Assembly (NCBI GenBank): GCA_031269935.1
Contig: JAISYL010000224.1
Span: 1 to 39,307 of the forward strand
Direction of reading: 5' to 3'
Source: Planctomycetota bacterium
GTDB taxonomy: Bacteria; Planctomycetota; SZUA-567
DNA length: 39,307 bases
Shown: in pieces, positions 19,892-29,354 of the stretch
Position numbering within the stretch: the stretch's first letter is position 1
How the letters are laid out: every line of letters starts with the position of its first letter
The notes under the pieces: generated by a model
What the model was told of the DNA's origin: nothing
Database searches by the model: none
What the model saw: the letters and a program-made list of their open reading frames with translations, nothing else
Made by a program: the position numbers and the translations under genes

Positions 19892-20285
19892 GGCGTTGGG
19901 CAAACCGCCCGGCCGGGTGGCGGTCGCCAGCCGGAGCGGAGTGCTGGTGGATGAATGTTTCGGCCGCGCGGCCGGTTACCGGATTTACGAGGCCGCTCCG
20001 GACGGTTACCGGCTGGCGGAAATCCGGCCCGGGCCCGCGCCTTGCCGGGGACAGGCCCACGATCTCCCGAGCCTGGCGGCCGCCGTCGAGTCGGTGAGCG
20101 ACTGTGAAATGGTTTTGGCGGGCCGGATTGGGCCGGAAGCGGTGCGGTTGCTGGCGGGGCGGGGGGTGACGGGCCTGGCGGTCCGGATCGGCATAGACGA
20201 CGCTTTGGAACGTTTGTCCCGGCGGCGGGAACCTCCGTACGGCTGTCGGGCGGACGGCCCGGCAATTGAAAAAAAGGACCATTAA
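19884..20285 (+). CDS. NifX/NifY-type dinitrogenase iron-molybdenum cofactor-binding family protein
   Basis: [38 protein letters not shown]...; overlaps nifB-like by 8 nt; stop overlaps the nifH-like start (TAATG). Confidence 0.75.
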   Translation: MVEALGKPPGRVAVASRSGVLVDECFGRAAGYRIYEAAPDGYRLAEIRPGPAPCRGQAHDLPSLAAAVESVSDCEMVLAGRIGPEAVRLLAGRGVTGLAVRIGIDDALERLSRRREPPYGCRADGPAIEKKDH

Positions 20286-21160
20286 TGGCACGGGAAATAA
20301 AGCAAATCGCCATCTACGGCAAGGGAGGCATCGGCAAGTCGACCACCTCCTCCAACATTAGCGCCGCCCTTTCCAAGCTGGGATACAAGGTGATGCAGGT
20401 GGGCTGCGATCCCAAAAGCGATTCCACCAACACCCTCCGGGAAGGCAAATACATCCCCACCGTTCTGGACACCCTGCGGGCCAAGGGGAAAACCATTCCC
20501 GAGGAGATTGTCTTCAAGGGGTTCAACGGGGTCTACTGCGTGGAGGCCGGCGGTCCGGCCCCGGGGGTCGGCTGCGCCGGCCGCGGCATCATCACGGCGG
20601 TGGAGCAACTCAAGCAACTCAAGGTTTTCGAGAACCTGGGGATAGACGTGGTCATCTACGACGTCCTGGGGGACGTGGTCTGCGGCGGCTTCGCGGTCCC
20701 CATCCGGGAGGGCATCGCCAAGCACGTCTTCACCGTCACCTCCTCCGATTTCATGGCCATCTACGCCGCCAACAATCTTTTCGCCGGGATCCAGAAATAC
20801 AGCGCCAGCGGCGGCGCCCTGCTGGGGGGGATGATTGCCAATTCGATAAACGCCCCCTATTCGCGATCCATAGTCGACGATTTCGCCAGCCGCACCCGGA
20901 CGCGGGTGGTGGAATATATCCCCCGCTCGGTCACCGTCACCCAGGCCGAACTGCGGGGCAAGACCGTCATTGAAACCCAACCGGACTCGGCCCAGGGGAA
21001 AATCTATCTTCGCCTCGCCCAGCGCCTCGCCGATCACGCCGAGTCGAGGACGCCGGCGCCGATGTCGGTCCCGAACCTGCACGAATGGGCCACCGGCTGG
21101 GCGACGGAATTGTTGAAGGTGGAGACGGGGGAGGTGGGCCAGGAGGCCCAGGGCATTTAA
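20285..21160 (+). CDS. NifH-like nitrogenase iron protein homolog
   Basis: [15 protein letters not shown]-loop; [13 protein letters not shown] and [14 protein letters not shown] (the two [4Fe-4S] ligand cysteines). Confidence 0.92.
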   Translation: MAREIKQIAIYGKGGIGKSTTSSNISAALSKLGYKVMQVGCDPKSDSTNTLREGKYIPTVLDTLRAKGKTIPEEIVFKGFNGVYCVEAGGPAPGVGCAGRGIITAVEQLKQLKVFENLGIDVVIYDVLGDVVCGGFAVPIREGIAKHVFTVTSSDFMAIYAANNLFAGIQKYSASGGALLGGMIANSINAPYSRSIVDDFASRTRTRVVEYIPRSVTVTQAELRGKTVIETQPDSAQGKIYLRLAQRLADHAESRTPAPMSVPNLHEWATGWATELLKVETGEVGQEAQGI

Positions 21161-21200
21161 TCCGGGGACGGACCGGAGCCGGGCGGAAGGGAGGATCGAC

Positions 21201-22133
<933 letters not shown>

Positions 22134-22135
22134 GG

Positions 22136-22295
22136 GCCGGTCTAAAAATAAGTACTGCCTGTTTAGACAAGGAACCGAGCCGCGGCGGTAAATTTTTGCC
22201 CGTGGTTGGGCAAAAATTTACGAGAGCGGCGAAGTGACGCGGTATAAACCCGCGGGACTTATTTTTGGACGAGCCCCAAGGGTCGGTCTAAAAAA
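22136..22295. repeat. Nested palindromic element inside the nitrogenase-like operon
   Basis: Outer arms GTCTAAAAATAAGT/ACTTATTTTTGGAC (22140-22270); middle arms GTTTA..GCCGC/GCGGC..TAAAC; inner perfect arms GTAAATTTTTGCCC/GGGCAAAAATTTAC; flanked by imperfect direct repeats GGYCGGTCTAAAAA. Confidence 0.7.
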
Positions 22296-22311
22296 AAAGA
22301 AGGGTTTCGCC

Positions 22312-23658
22312 ATGACTTACATCGAAAGACCGCGGTTTTCCTGCATGCTGGGGGGAGTGCTGGCCACGGTGAATTCGCTCCCCCGGACCGTCCCCGTGGT
22401 GCACGGGGCCCAGGGTTGCGGGCGCAACCTTTCCAGCGCCTATGCCCAGGGCGGCTATTACGGCGGCGGCTACTGCAACGAACACAGCGTTCCCAGTTCC
22501 AACGTCGACGAATCGGACGTCATCTTCGGGGGGGGGGAAACCCTGGCCAAGGAATTGGCCAATTCCTTCGAAATAATCGACGCCGATCTGTTCGTGATCA
22601 CCACCGCCTGCATGACCGACATCATCGGCGACGACGTCAAGTCGGTTCTGAGCCGCTTTCCGGATCGGCCGCCGTCCATTTTCATCGAAACCGGCGGCTT
22701 CAAGGGCGATTGCTATTTCGGCTACCGCCGGTTCATGGAGGAGCTTTTCCTTCAATACATCCCCCGGGCGGAGAGGGGCGCCGGGGAAGGGAAGCCGCCC
22801 CGGGTCAATCTTCTCGGGCTGCTTCCCGGCTACGATCCTTTTTTCCGGGGCGACCTGGAGGAGATCGATCGGCTGCTGGGCCGGCTGGGAGTGGCCGCGA
22901 CCACCTTCCTCACCCCTGGCCAAACCCTGGCCGGGATCCGGGAGGCCGGGACCGCCGGGTTGAACGTCATCTTCAACCGGGCCCACGGGGAGGAACTGGG
23001 CCGGAATCTGCGGGAGAGCCACGGCATCGACTACTGGCTGGCGGATTTGCCGGTGGGGGCCAAGGCGAGCGGGGAATTCCTGCGGGAGATCGCCCGGCGG
23101 CTGAAGCTCGACCCGGCGGCGGCGGAGCGGGTGGCGCGGAGCGAAACCGGGCGGTACTACGATTACGTCGAACGCCTCTCCCCCCTGGTGGTGGATTTCG
23201 ATTTCCAGAATTACGCGGTGGTGGTGGCCAATTCCACCAACGCCCTTCCCTACGCCAGCTACCTGGACAACGAACTGGGGTGGCTGCCCACCCACGTCTA
23301 CATTACCGATCAGTTGTCGGAGGAGCAACGGGAGGCCCTGCGGACGCGTTTCGGGGAATTGGCCTTTTCGGAAAGGCCGGAACTGGTTTTCGAAACCGAC
23401 ACCCAGAACATCCAGCGCCACCTGGAAACCAGCCGCCCGCAATTCCTTTCCCGGACCTATTACGACCGGATCGAACCGCTTTTCATCCTGGGGTCAACCC
23501 TGGAATACGGATTCGCCGAAAGCCTGAGCGGATTCCACCTGTCGGTGAGCCATCCCGTCATCAACCGCACGGCGGTCGCCAGGGGTTACGCCGGGTACAA
23601 CGGCGGACTCAATCTTCTTTGCGACCTGTCCGATGCCCAGGTAGCCAGAAGGGTCTGA
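22312..23658 (+). CDS. NifK-like nitrogenase-family component (beta-type)
   Basis: Cys11 (RPRFSCMLGG), Cys36 (HGAQGCG), Cys100 (TTACMTDIIGDD) match NifK P-cluster ligand context; ESDVIFGGGETL. Confidence 0.88.
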   Translation: MTYIERPRFSCMLGGVLATVNSLPRTVPVVHGAQGCGRNLSSAYAQGGYYGGGYCNEHSVPSSNVDESDVIFGGGETLAKELANSFEIIDADLFVITTACMTDIIGDDVKSVLSRFPDRPPSIFIETGGFKGDCYFGYRRFMEELFLQYIPRAERGAGEGKPPRVNLLGLLPGYDPFFRGDLEEIDRLLGRLGVAATTFLTPGQTLAGIREAGTAGLNVIFNRAHGEELGRNLRESHGIDYWLADLPVGAKASGEFLREIARRLKLDPAAAERVARSETGRYYDYVERLSPLVVDFDFQNYAVVVANSTNALPYASYLDNELGWLPTHVYITDQLSEEQREALRTRFGELAFSERPELVFETDTQNIQRHLETSRPQFLSRTYYDRIEPLFILGSTLEYGFAESLSGFHLSVSHPVINRTAVARGYAGYNGGLNLLCDLSDAQVARRV

Positions 23659-23660
23659 AC

Positions 23661-25232
23661 ATGAAACGCGAATTCGAGGCCGATTTCACCCTGAAAGTGC
23701 CGCCCAGCCGGGAGGCGAGTTGCCGCAACACCGGATACGCCTTCGGCGGCGCCACCCGCGGCTTGGTGGAGTGCGCCGGGAAGGGCTGCCTCAACCAGTG
23801 CGACCGGGAATTCCGGCAGTCCACCAATTGCCAGATGTACGTTTCGTCCCTGATCTCCTTTTCGGTCAAGGATTCGGTGGTGATTTTTCACGGCCCGGTG
23901 GGCTGCGGGGCCCAGGCGCACCTGATCGACTACAGCGTCAAGACCTTCGGCGCCCGGCGGGGGGTGAGGATGTCCGGCGCCCGCTGGTTCAGCACCAACC
24001 TGGACGAGGGCGACGTCATCGGAGGGGGCGAGGCCAAATTGCGCCAGACGATAATCGAGGCCGACCGCCGTTTCCGGCCGACCGCCATCTTCGTCATCAA
24101 TTCCTGCGCCCCGGCGATTATCGGGGACGACCTCGACGAAGTGATAAACAATGTCCAGTCCGAGGTTTCGGCGCCCGTGGTCCCCATCCACAGTCCCGGC
24201 TTCAAGGCCAGGGTGTTTTCCTCCGCCTATGACGTGGTCTATCACGGCATTTTGCAGAAATTCGCCTTCAAGCCCGAGCCCTATCTCGACTACCAGCCGT
24301 TTTTCCGCTCCGATCCCGATTACGAACGGAAAGTCCGGGACTACGAATACCAAAAAAGCCGGACCGTCAACCTGTACAACGCCTGGTCCATCGGCCCCGA
24401 CGACGAGGCCGAGATCCGCCGGCTTCTGGAGGCGCTGGGCTTGAACGTGAGGATTTTCGTCGAGTTCAAGGAACCGGACGAATGGCGCTGGCTCGGCGAA
24501 GCGGCGCTGAACGTCTGCTTTTGCCATGTGCACGATTTGTACTTCGTGGAATTTCTCAAGAAAACCCTGGGAATGCCTTATATCCTGCCCAACATCCCGA
24601 TCGGCCTGTCGGCCACCCGGAATTTCGTCAAGGAAATCGCCGACTTCTTCGGCCTGGGGGAGGAGGCGGAAAGGCTGATCGCCAAGGAGGAGGGGGAGTT
24701 GAAGGCCGCCCTGGAGCCGCTGGCCGCGAAAATCCGGGGGAAAAGGGTGCTGATAAGCGGCGGCTATCTCCGGATCGGGGCCACCGGCCTGTTCGCCAAC
24801 GAATTGGGCCTGAAGGTGGTGGGCTTCCGCAATTTCAACTACGACATGTTCGGCAACAAGCTGTTCGGCGAATTGGAGGAGAAGATAGGAAATGTATCCA
24901 ACGTTATTTCCACCCAGTCCTCGGAACTGTTGAACGAGTTGAAGACCCTGAAGCCGGATTTCGCCATTTCCCATCCCGGGATTGGAATCTGGCTCACCAA
25001 GGCCGGAGTTCCGTCCATCACCCTGTTCGCCCAGCGGTTTCCCTTTTTCGGCTACCGCGGGGCCTACGCCCTGACCCGGCGGATAGTCCGGACCCTGGCC
25101 AACCCCAATTACGCCCGGAACCTGGCCGCCAATGTCCCCCTGCCTTACAAGGAGAAATGGTACGACATGAATCCCTACCATTTTCTGGTCGCCAAGGACG
25201 CCGCCGTCGGGGCGGCGAACGCCGGGGGGTAG
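23661..25232 (+). CDS. NifD-like nitrogenase-family component (alpha-type)
   Basis: Cys57 (TNCQMY), Cys82 (HGPVGCG), Cys149 (NSCAPAIIGDD) match NifD P-cluster ligand context; LNVCFC resembles NifD LNLVHC (FeMo-co Cys). Confidence 0.88.
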   Translation: MKREFEADFTLKVPPSREASCRNTGYAFGGATRGLVECAGKGCLNQCDREFRQSTNCQMYVSSLISFSVKDSVVIFHGPVGCGAQAHLIDYSVKTFGARRGVRMSGARWFSTNLDEGDVIGGGEAKLRQTIIEADRRFRPTAIFVINSCAPAIIGDDLDEVINNVQSEVSAPVVPIHSPGFKARVFSSAYDVVYHGILQKFAFKPEPYLDYQPFFRSDPDYERKVRDYEYQKSRTVNLYNAWSIGPDDEAEIRRLLEALGLNVRIFVEFKEPDEWRWLGEAALNVCFCHVHDLYFVEFLKKTLGMPYILPNIPIGLSATRNFVKEIADFFGLGEEAERLIAKEEGELKAALEPLAAKIRGKRVLISGGYLRIGATGLFANELGLKVVGFRNFNYDMFGNKLFGELEEKIGNVSNVISTQSSELLNELKTLKPDFAISHPGIGIWLTKAGVPSITLFAQRFPFFGYRGAYALTRRIVRTLANPNYARNLAANVPLPYKEKWYDMNPYHFLVAKDAAVGAANAGG

Positions 25233-25310
25233 CCCGCGGCCGGGACGGGCGGTTCAAGGAACGCAACCAACGGCAATTTCATTTTCGTTTTCATCCAAAA
25301 AGGAGTCGCC

Positions 25311-26342
25311 ATGTCAAACCGCATTCGAAGGAGTTGGATTTTCGGCCTGGGCCTGTTTCTTCTGGCGGCGGGCCGATTCGCCGCCCCGGCCGGGGAATTG
25401 GTGGTCGGCCGCGGCCAGGGGGCGTCCACCATACCGATGGTGGCCAAGGATTCCGGCTACTTGGCCGACGAGGGCATCAATCCCGACATCATACCCTTCC
25501 TTTCCTCCGCCGACGGCCTTAACGCCCTCAACGTCGGCAAAATCGACGTGGGCCTCGACTATGGAACCTGCGCCCCCCTGATTTACGTGACCGAGGGGGC
25601 GGATTTCGTCATCATCGCCGGCACCCTCAGCGGCGGCCACCCGATTATCGCCAAGAAGGAGAACGCCGCCGTTTACAAGGACATCAAGGGGTTCCGGGGC
25701 AAGACGGCGGGGACTCCCCGGCTTTATACGGCCGACGTGGTTTGGCGCGGCGCCTTGAAGAGGGAGGGCCTGGAAATCGGCCGGGACGTAAAGTTGATCG
25801 AATTCAAGCGCCCCCCCGACGTGGTCGAGGCGGTCAATACCGGTAAAATCGATGTCGGAATCGTTTCCAGCGGGCAGGTCGCCCTCATTGAAAAAAGTCC
25901 CGGTCTGGCCATAGTGCTTTGGAGCAACGATCTGTTCCCCGATCATCCCTGCTGCCGCATCGTCACCACCCGGGAAGTGCTCAAGAACCGCCGTCCGGAA
26001 CTGGTGAAATTCATCAAGGCGCTGTTGCGGGCGGAGAAAAAATTCACCGCCGATCCGGAAACGGGGGTGACGGCGGTGAAAAACCAGTTGGGCATGGACG
26101 ACGATCTGGTCCGCAGCCTGGTCCTGGAGCCGCATTCGAAACTGGCGGTGGATCCCAACACCAAGGCGGTGGTGGAAATGTGGAACTACATGAACGACAT
26201 CGGATTCATCAAATCCGACCTAGATCCCCGGACCCTGATCGACACCTCGCTGTACCGGCAGGCCCTGGACGAGGTTAAAAAGGAATACCCCGATCCCTTC
26301 TGGGATGTCCTGGAAGCCCGTTTCCAGGCCCAGAACGGGTAG
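25311..26342 (+). CDS. ABC transporter substrate-binding protein, NMT1/SsuA-like
   Basis: Signal peptide; GELVVGRGQGASTIPMVAKDSGYLADEGINPDIIPFLSSADGLNALNVGKIDVGL. Confidence 0.78.
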   Translation: MSNRIRRSWIFGLGLFLLAAGRFAAPAGELVVGRGQGASTIPMVAKDSGYLADEGINPDIIPFLSSADGLNALNVGKIDVGLDYGTCAPLIYVTEGADFVIIAGTLSGGHPIIAKKENAAVYKDIKGFRGKTAGTPRLYTADVVWRGALKREGLEIGRDVKLIEFKRPPDVVEAVNTGKIDVGIVSSGQVALIEKSPGLAIVLWSNDLFPDHPCCRIVTTREVLKNRRPELVKFIKALLRAEKKFTADPETGVTAVKNQLGMDDDLVRSLVLEPHSKLAVDPNTKAVVEMWNYMNDIGFIKSDLDPRTLIDTSLYRQALDEVKKEYPDPFWDVLEARFQAQNG

Positions 26343-26355
26343 GGGCGCCCGGTTT

Positions 26356-26387
26356 CCCGGGGCCGGCGGCGGTTTGCCGACCCCGGG
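26356..26387 (+). terminator. Hairpin directly downstream of the SBP gene
   Basis: CCCGGGG-C-CGGC-loop-GCCG-A-CCCCGGG followed by GAGGTTTTC. Confidence 0.45.
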
Positions 26388-26399
26388 GAGGTTTTCATT

Positions 26400-26475
26400 C
26401 GTCGGCTTTTAAAGTCGATTTTTAAAGGTTAAACCGCTTGCGTTTCAATGGGGTGTTTTTAGTCAACTCGACTAA
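26400..26475 (+). repeat. Composite repeat family B, tail-type copy
   Basis: TTAAACCGCTTGCGTTTCAATGGGGTGTTTTTAGTCAACTC, near-identical to 39001-39043. Confidence 0.6.
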
Positions 26476-26552
26476 AAGTCCGCCATTTCTCTTTCCCGTT
26501 CAAACCCGGGGCTTCCCTTGCCCCGGGTTTGCCATATAATTCCTCTCGGAGG

Positions 26553-26645
26553 ACTTTTAAGGATAATCGAGCCAACCGCCCCTCGGTTTTTCTTAAAGTT
26601 TCAAGCGCTTTTGTTTCAATGGGTTGATTTTCGTCAAGCCGGGTT
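26553..26645 (+). repeat. Composite repeat family B, hairpin plus tail
   Basis: ACTTTTAAGGATAATCGAGCCAACCGCCCCTCGGTTTTTCTTAAAGT then TTTCAAGCGCTTTTGTTTCAATGGGTTGATTTTCGTCAA. Confidence 0.65.
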
Positions 26646-26724
26646 GAAACCATGGGTTTGTCATGGTTCATGGCGGCAATCAAAAGCCCTCTCAAAGGTC
26701 CGGGACGCGAAAGGATTCCTATAT

Positions 26725-27873
26725 ATGCGACGGGAAACGTTAGTGGTCCGGGCCGGGTTGCATAGCGACCCCGTCACCGGCGCCGTGTCGGCGCCCATCC
26801 ACCAATCCGCCACCTTTGTACACACCCGCTTGCCGCCCCCGGGCGACAACAGCGGCTATGCCTATTCCCGCACCTCCAACCCCACCCGGACCGCCCTGGA
26901 AAAGTCCTTGGCGGCCCTGGACGGGGGCGCCCGCGCCTGCGCCTTCTCCTCGGGCCTGGCGGCCCTGGACGCGGTTCTCCGCCTGCTCGGTCCCTTGGCC
27001 GGGAAACGTTTGATCGTCACCGAGGACCCTTATGGGGGAACCGTCCGGCTGCTGGACAAATTCTTCCGGCCGATCGGCCTGGACACGGTTTACATCGACA
27101 CCTCCGACACCGGGGCGGTGGAGCGGGAGTTGGAGCGCGGGGCGCTCGCCCTGCTTCTTGAAATTCCGTCCAATCCCCTCCTGCGGGTGGCGGACGTGGA
27201 CGCGCTGGCGGCGGCGGCGAAGCGGGCGGGGGCGTTATTGATCGTCGACAACACCTTTCTCACCCCCCACCTGTTCAGACCTCTGGAACATGGGGCCGAC
27301 CTGGTGGTGTACAGCGCCACCAAATACCTGGGCGGCCACAACGACTTGGTGGCCGGGGCGGCGGTCTGCCGTACCGAGGAGATGGGAACGCGCCTGGCCC
27401 TGGTCCAGAACGCGGTGGGCGCCGTCCTCGGCCCCATGGATTCCTGGCTGCTCCTGCGCGGCTTGAAAACCCTGGCCGTGCGCCTGGATCGCCAGCAGGA
27501 AAACGCCCGGGGGGTTGCCGAGTTCCTCCGCCGATGTCCCCGGGTGTCCAGAGTGCGCTACCCCGGCTTGCCCGGGGACCCCGGGCACGAGCGGCTCCGG
27601 CGGCAGGCCTCGGGCTTCGGCGCCATGGTTTCCTTCGAGGTCGAGGATCCGGAGCGGGTGGAGGCCATCCTCACCGGAACGAAGATCTTTTCCTTCGCCG
27701 AGAGCCTGGGGGGGGTGGAATCGTTGATTACCTTCCCCGTTCGCCAGACCCATGCCGATATCGAACCCGCCGAGCGCGAACGCCTCGGCATCACCGACCG
27801 CCTGCTTCGGCTGTCGGTGGGAATAGAAAACCTTGAGGACTTGCTGGAGGATTTGGAACAGGCGCTGGCCTGA
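26725..27873 (+). CDS. Cys/Met metabolism PLP-dependent enzyme (cystathionine gamma-synthase/lyase or homoserine sulfhydrylase-like), paralog 1
   Basis: YSRTSNPTRTALEKSLAALDGG; LLIVDNTFLTPHLFRPLEHGADLVVYSATKYLGGHNDLVAG; GGVESLITFP. Confidence 0.87.
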   Translation: MRRETLVVRAGLHSDPVTGAVSAPIHQSATFVHTRLPPPGDNSGYAYSRTSNPTRTALEKSLAALDGGARACAFSSGLAALDAVLRLLGPLAGKRLIVTEDPYGGTVRLLDKFFRPIGLDTVYIDTSDTGAVERELERGALALLLEIPSNPLLRVADVDALAAAAKRAGALLIVDNTFLTPHLFRPLEHGADLVVYSATKYLGGHNDLVAGAAVCRTEEMGTRLALVQNAVGAVLGPMDSWLLLRGLKTLAVRLDRQQENARGVAEFLRRCPRVSRVRYPGLPGDPGHERLRRQASGFGAMVSFEVEDPERVEAILTGTKIFSFAESLGGVESLITFPVRQTHADIEPAERERLGITDRLLRLSVGIENLEDLLEDLEQALA

Positions 27874-28029
27874 GAGACTGTTGACAAATTGCCGTCTCGT
27901 CGGGTTATACGGCGTCAAAAGCCGCTTCCCGGATGATTTTTTCCCCTGATCGCCGGTCAAAAAACATCCCGCCAGCGGCTTTTCCCTTGTCCAACCCGAA
28001 CGATTCGGCATTTAACAACACGCTCTGAG
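27874..28029 (+). repeat. Long imperfect palindromic element family A, copy 1
   Basis: GAGACTGTTGACAAATTGCCGTCTCGTCGGGTTATACGGCGTCAAAAGCCGCTT...AGCGGCTTTTCCC...CGGCATTTAACAACACGCTC. Confidence 0.75.
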
Positions 28030-28041
28030 GGAGTCGACCCC

Positions 28042-29187
28042 ATGGATTATCATACCTTGCTTGTGCACGCCGGCTGGGATCGCGACCCGGTCACCGGCGC
28101 CTCCAGCATCCCGGTTTACCACGCCAGCACCTTTGATCAGGACGATCCCGATCAACCGGGCGAATACGATTATTCCCGGAGCGGCAACCCCACCCGGGCG
28201 GCCCTGGAAAAGGCCCTGGCGGAATTGGAGGGCGGGGCGGCCGCCTTCGCCTTCGCCTCCGGCATGGCGGCGGTGTCGGCGGCGCTGATGCTTTTCCAGC
28301 CCGGGGATCACCTGATTGTCGGCCTGGACGTTTACGGGGGGACCTTCCGGGCCTTGACCCGGGTTTTCCGGCGCTGGGGCCTGACCGCGTCCTTTGTCGA
28401 CACCGGCGATCCCGCCAATATCCGGGCCGCCCTGACCCCGGCCACCCGGGGAATCTGGATTGAGACTCCTTCCAATCCGCTTCTCCGCATAACCGATCTG
28501 GCGGCGGTGGCGGAACTGGCCCGGGAACACGGGCTTTTGGCCATAGCCGACGGCACCTTCGCCACCCCTTTTCTGCAAAGGCCCCTGGACTTCGGCTTCG
28601 ACCTGGTCGTCCACAGCGCCACCAAGTTCCTGAACGGCCACTCGGATGTCCTGGCGGGGATCGCGGCGGCCCGGACGGAGGAACTGGGGCGACGGGTCAA
28701 ATTCGTGCAAAACGCCCTGGGCGCGGTCCTGGGCGTCCAGGATTGCTGGCTGCTTCTCCGGGGGCTGAAGACCCTGGGGGTGCGGCTGGCCCGGGAACAG
28801 GCCACGGCCGGATGGCTGGCGGAACGGCTGGAGGAACTCCCGGAGGTGACCCGGGTTTATTATCCCCTTCTGGCCGGGCATCCCGGGCGGGAAATCCATC
28901 TCCGGCAGGCGGCGGGGGGCGGGGCGGTGCTGTCGTTCGAATTGGCCGGCGGGGAGGCCGCCCGGGCCTTCCTCAAGCGCCTACGGCTGCCGCTCCTGGC
29001 GGTGAGCCTGGGCGGGGTGGAAAGCATCATGACCTATCCCGTGACCATGTCCCACGCCTCCATGCCCAGGGAGGAGAGGGAGCGGCGCGGCATCAGCGAT
29101 CGCCTGGTCCGGCTGTCGGTGGGCCTGGAGGCGGGGGAGGATCTGCTTGCCGACATCAAGCGGGCGCTGAGGCCGGAAGGAAGGTGA
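28042..29187 (+). CDS. Cys/Met metabolism PLP-dependent enzyme, paralog 2
   Basis: YSRSGNPTRAALEKALAELEGG; LLAIADGTFATPFLQRPLDFGFDLVVHSATKFLNGHSDVLAG; GGVESIMTYP. Confidence 0.87.
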   Translation: MDYHTLLVHAGWDRDPVTGASSIPVYHASTFDQDDPDQPGEYDYSRSGNPTRAALEKALAELEGGAAAFAFASGMAAVSAALMLFQPGDHLIVGLDVYGGTFRALTRVFRRWGLTASFVDTGDPANIRAALTPATRGIWIETPSNPLLRITDLAAVAELAREHGLLAIADGTFATPFLQRPLDFGFDLVVHSATKFLNGHSDVLAGIAAARTEELGRRVKFVQNALGAVLGVQDCWLLLRGLKTLGVRLAREQATAGWLAERLEELPEVTRVYYPLLAGHPGREIHLRQAAGGGAVLSFELAGGEAARAFLKRLRLPLLAVSLGGVESIMTYPVTMSHASMPREERERRGISDRLVRLSVGLEAGEDLLADIKRALRPEGR

Positions 29188-29196
29188 GGGGGGATT

Positions 29197-29353
29197 TAAG
29201 AGCGTGTTGACAAATTATCGTCTCGTCGGGTTATGCCGCGTCAAAAGTCGCTTCTCGGATGATTTTGCCCATGACCGCCGGCAAAAATCATTCCGCCAGC
29301 GCCTTTTCCCTTGCCTAACCCGGACGATCCGTCAATTTGTCAACTAGCTCTAA
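29197..29353 (+). repeat. Long imperfect palindromic element family A, copy 2
   Basis: TAAGAGCGTGTTGACAAATTATCGTCTCGTCGGGTTATGCCGCGTCAAAAGTCGCTTCTCGGATGATTTT...AAAAATCATTCCGCC...AATTTGTCAACTAGCTC. Confidence 0.75.
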
Positions 29354-29354
29354 G

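Noticed and set aside
22136-22295. CRISPR-like repeat
   Set aside because: Palindromic arms without regularly spaced repeat-spacer units; single element.
22288-23442. 384-aa minus-strand ORF opposite the NifK-like gene
   Set aside because: Shadow ORF without domain motifs or plausible start context.
23586-25181. 531-aa minus-strand ORF opposite the NifD-like gene
   Set aside because: Antisense open frame typical of GC-rich coding DNA; composition biased and no family resemblance.
22416-25232. 938-aa ORF suggesting a K-D fusion
   Set aside because: The first roughly 415 residues are an Arg/Gly/Pro-rich out-of-frame reading of the NifK-like gene; the real gene starts at 23661.
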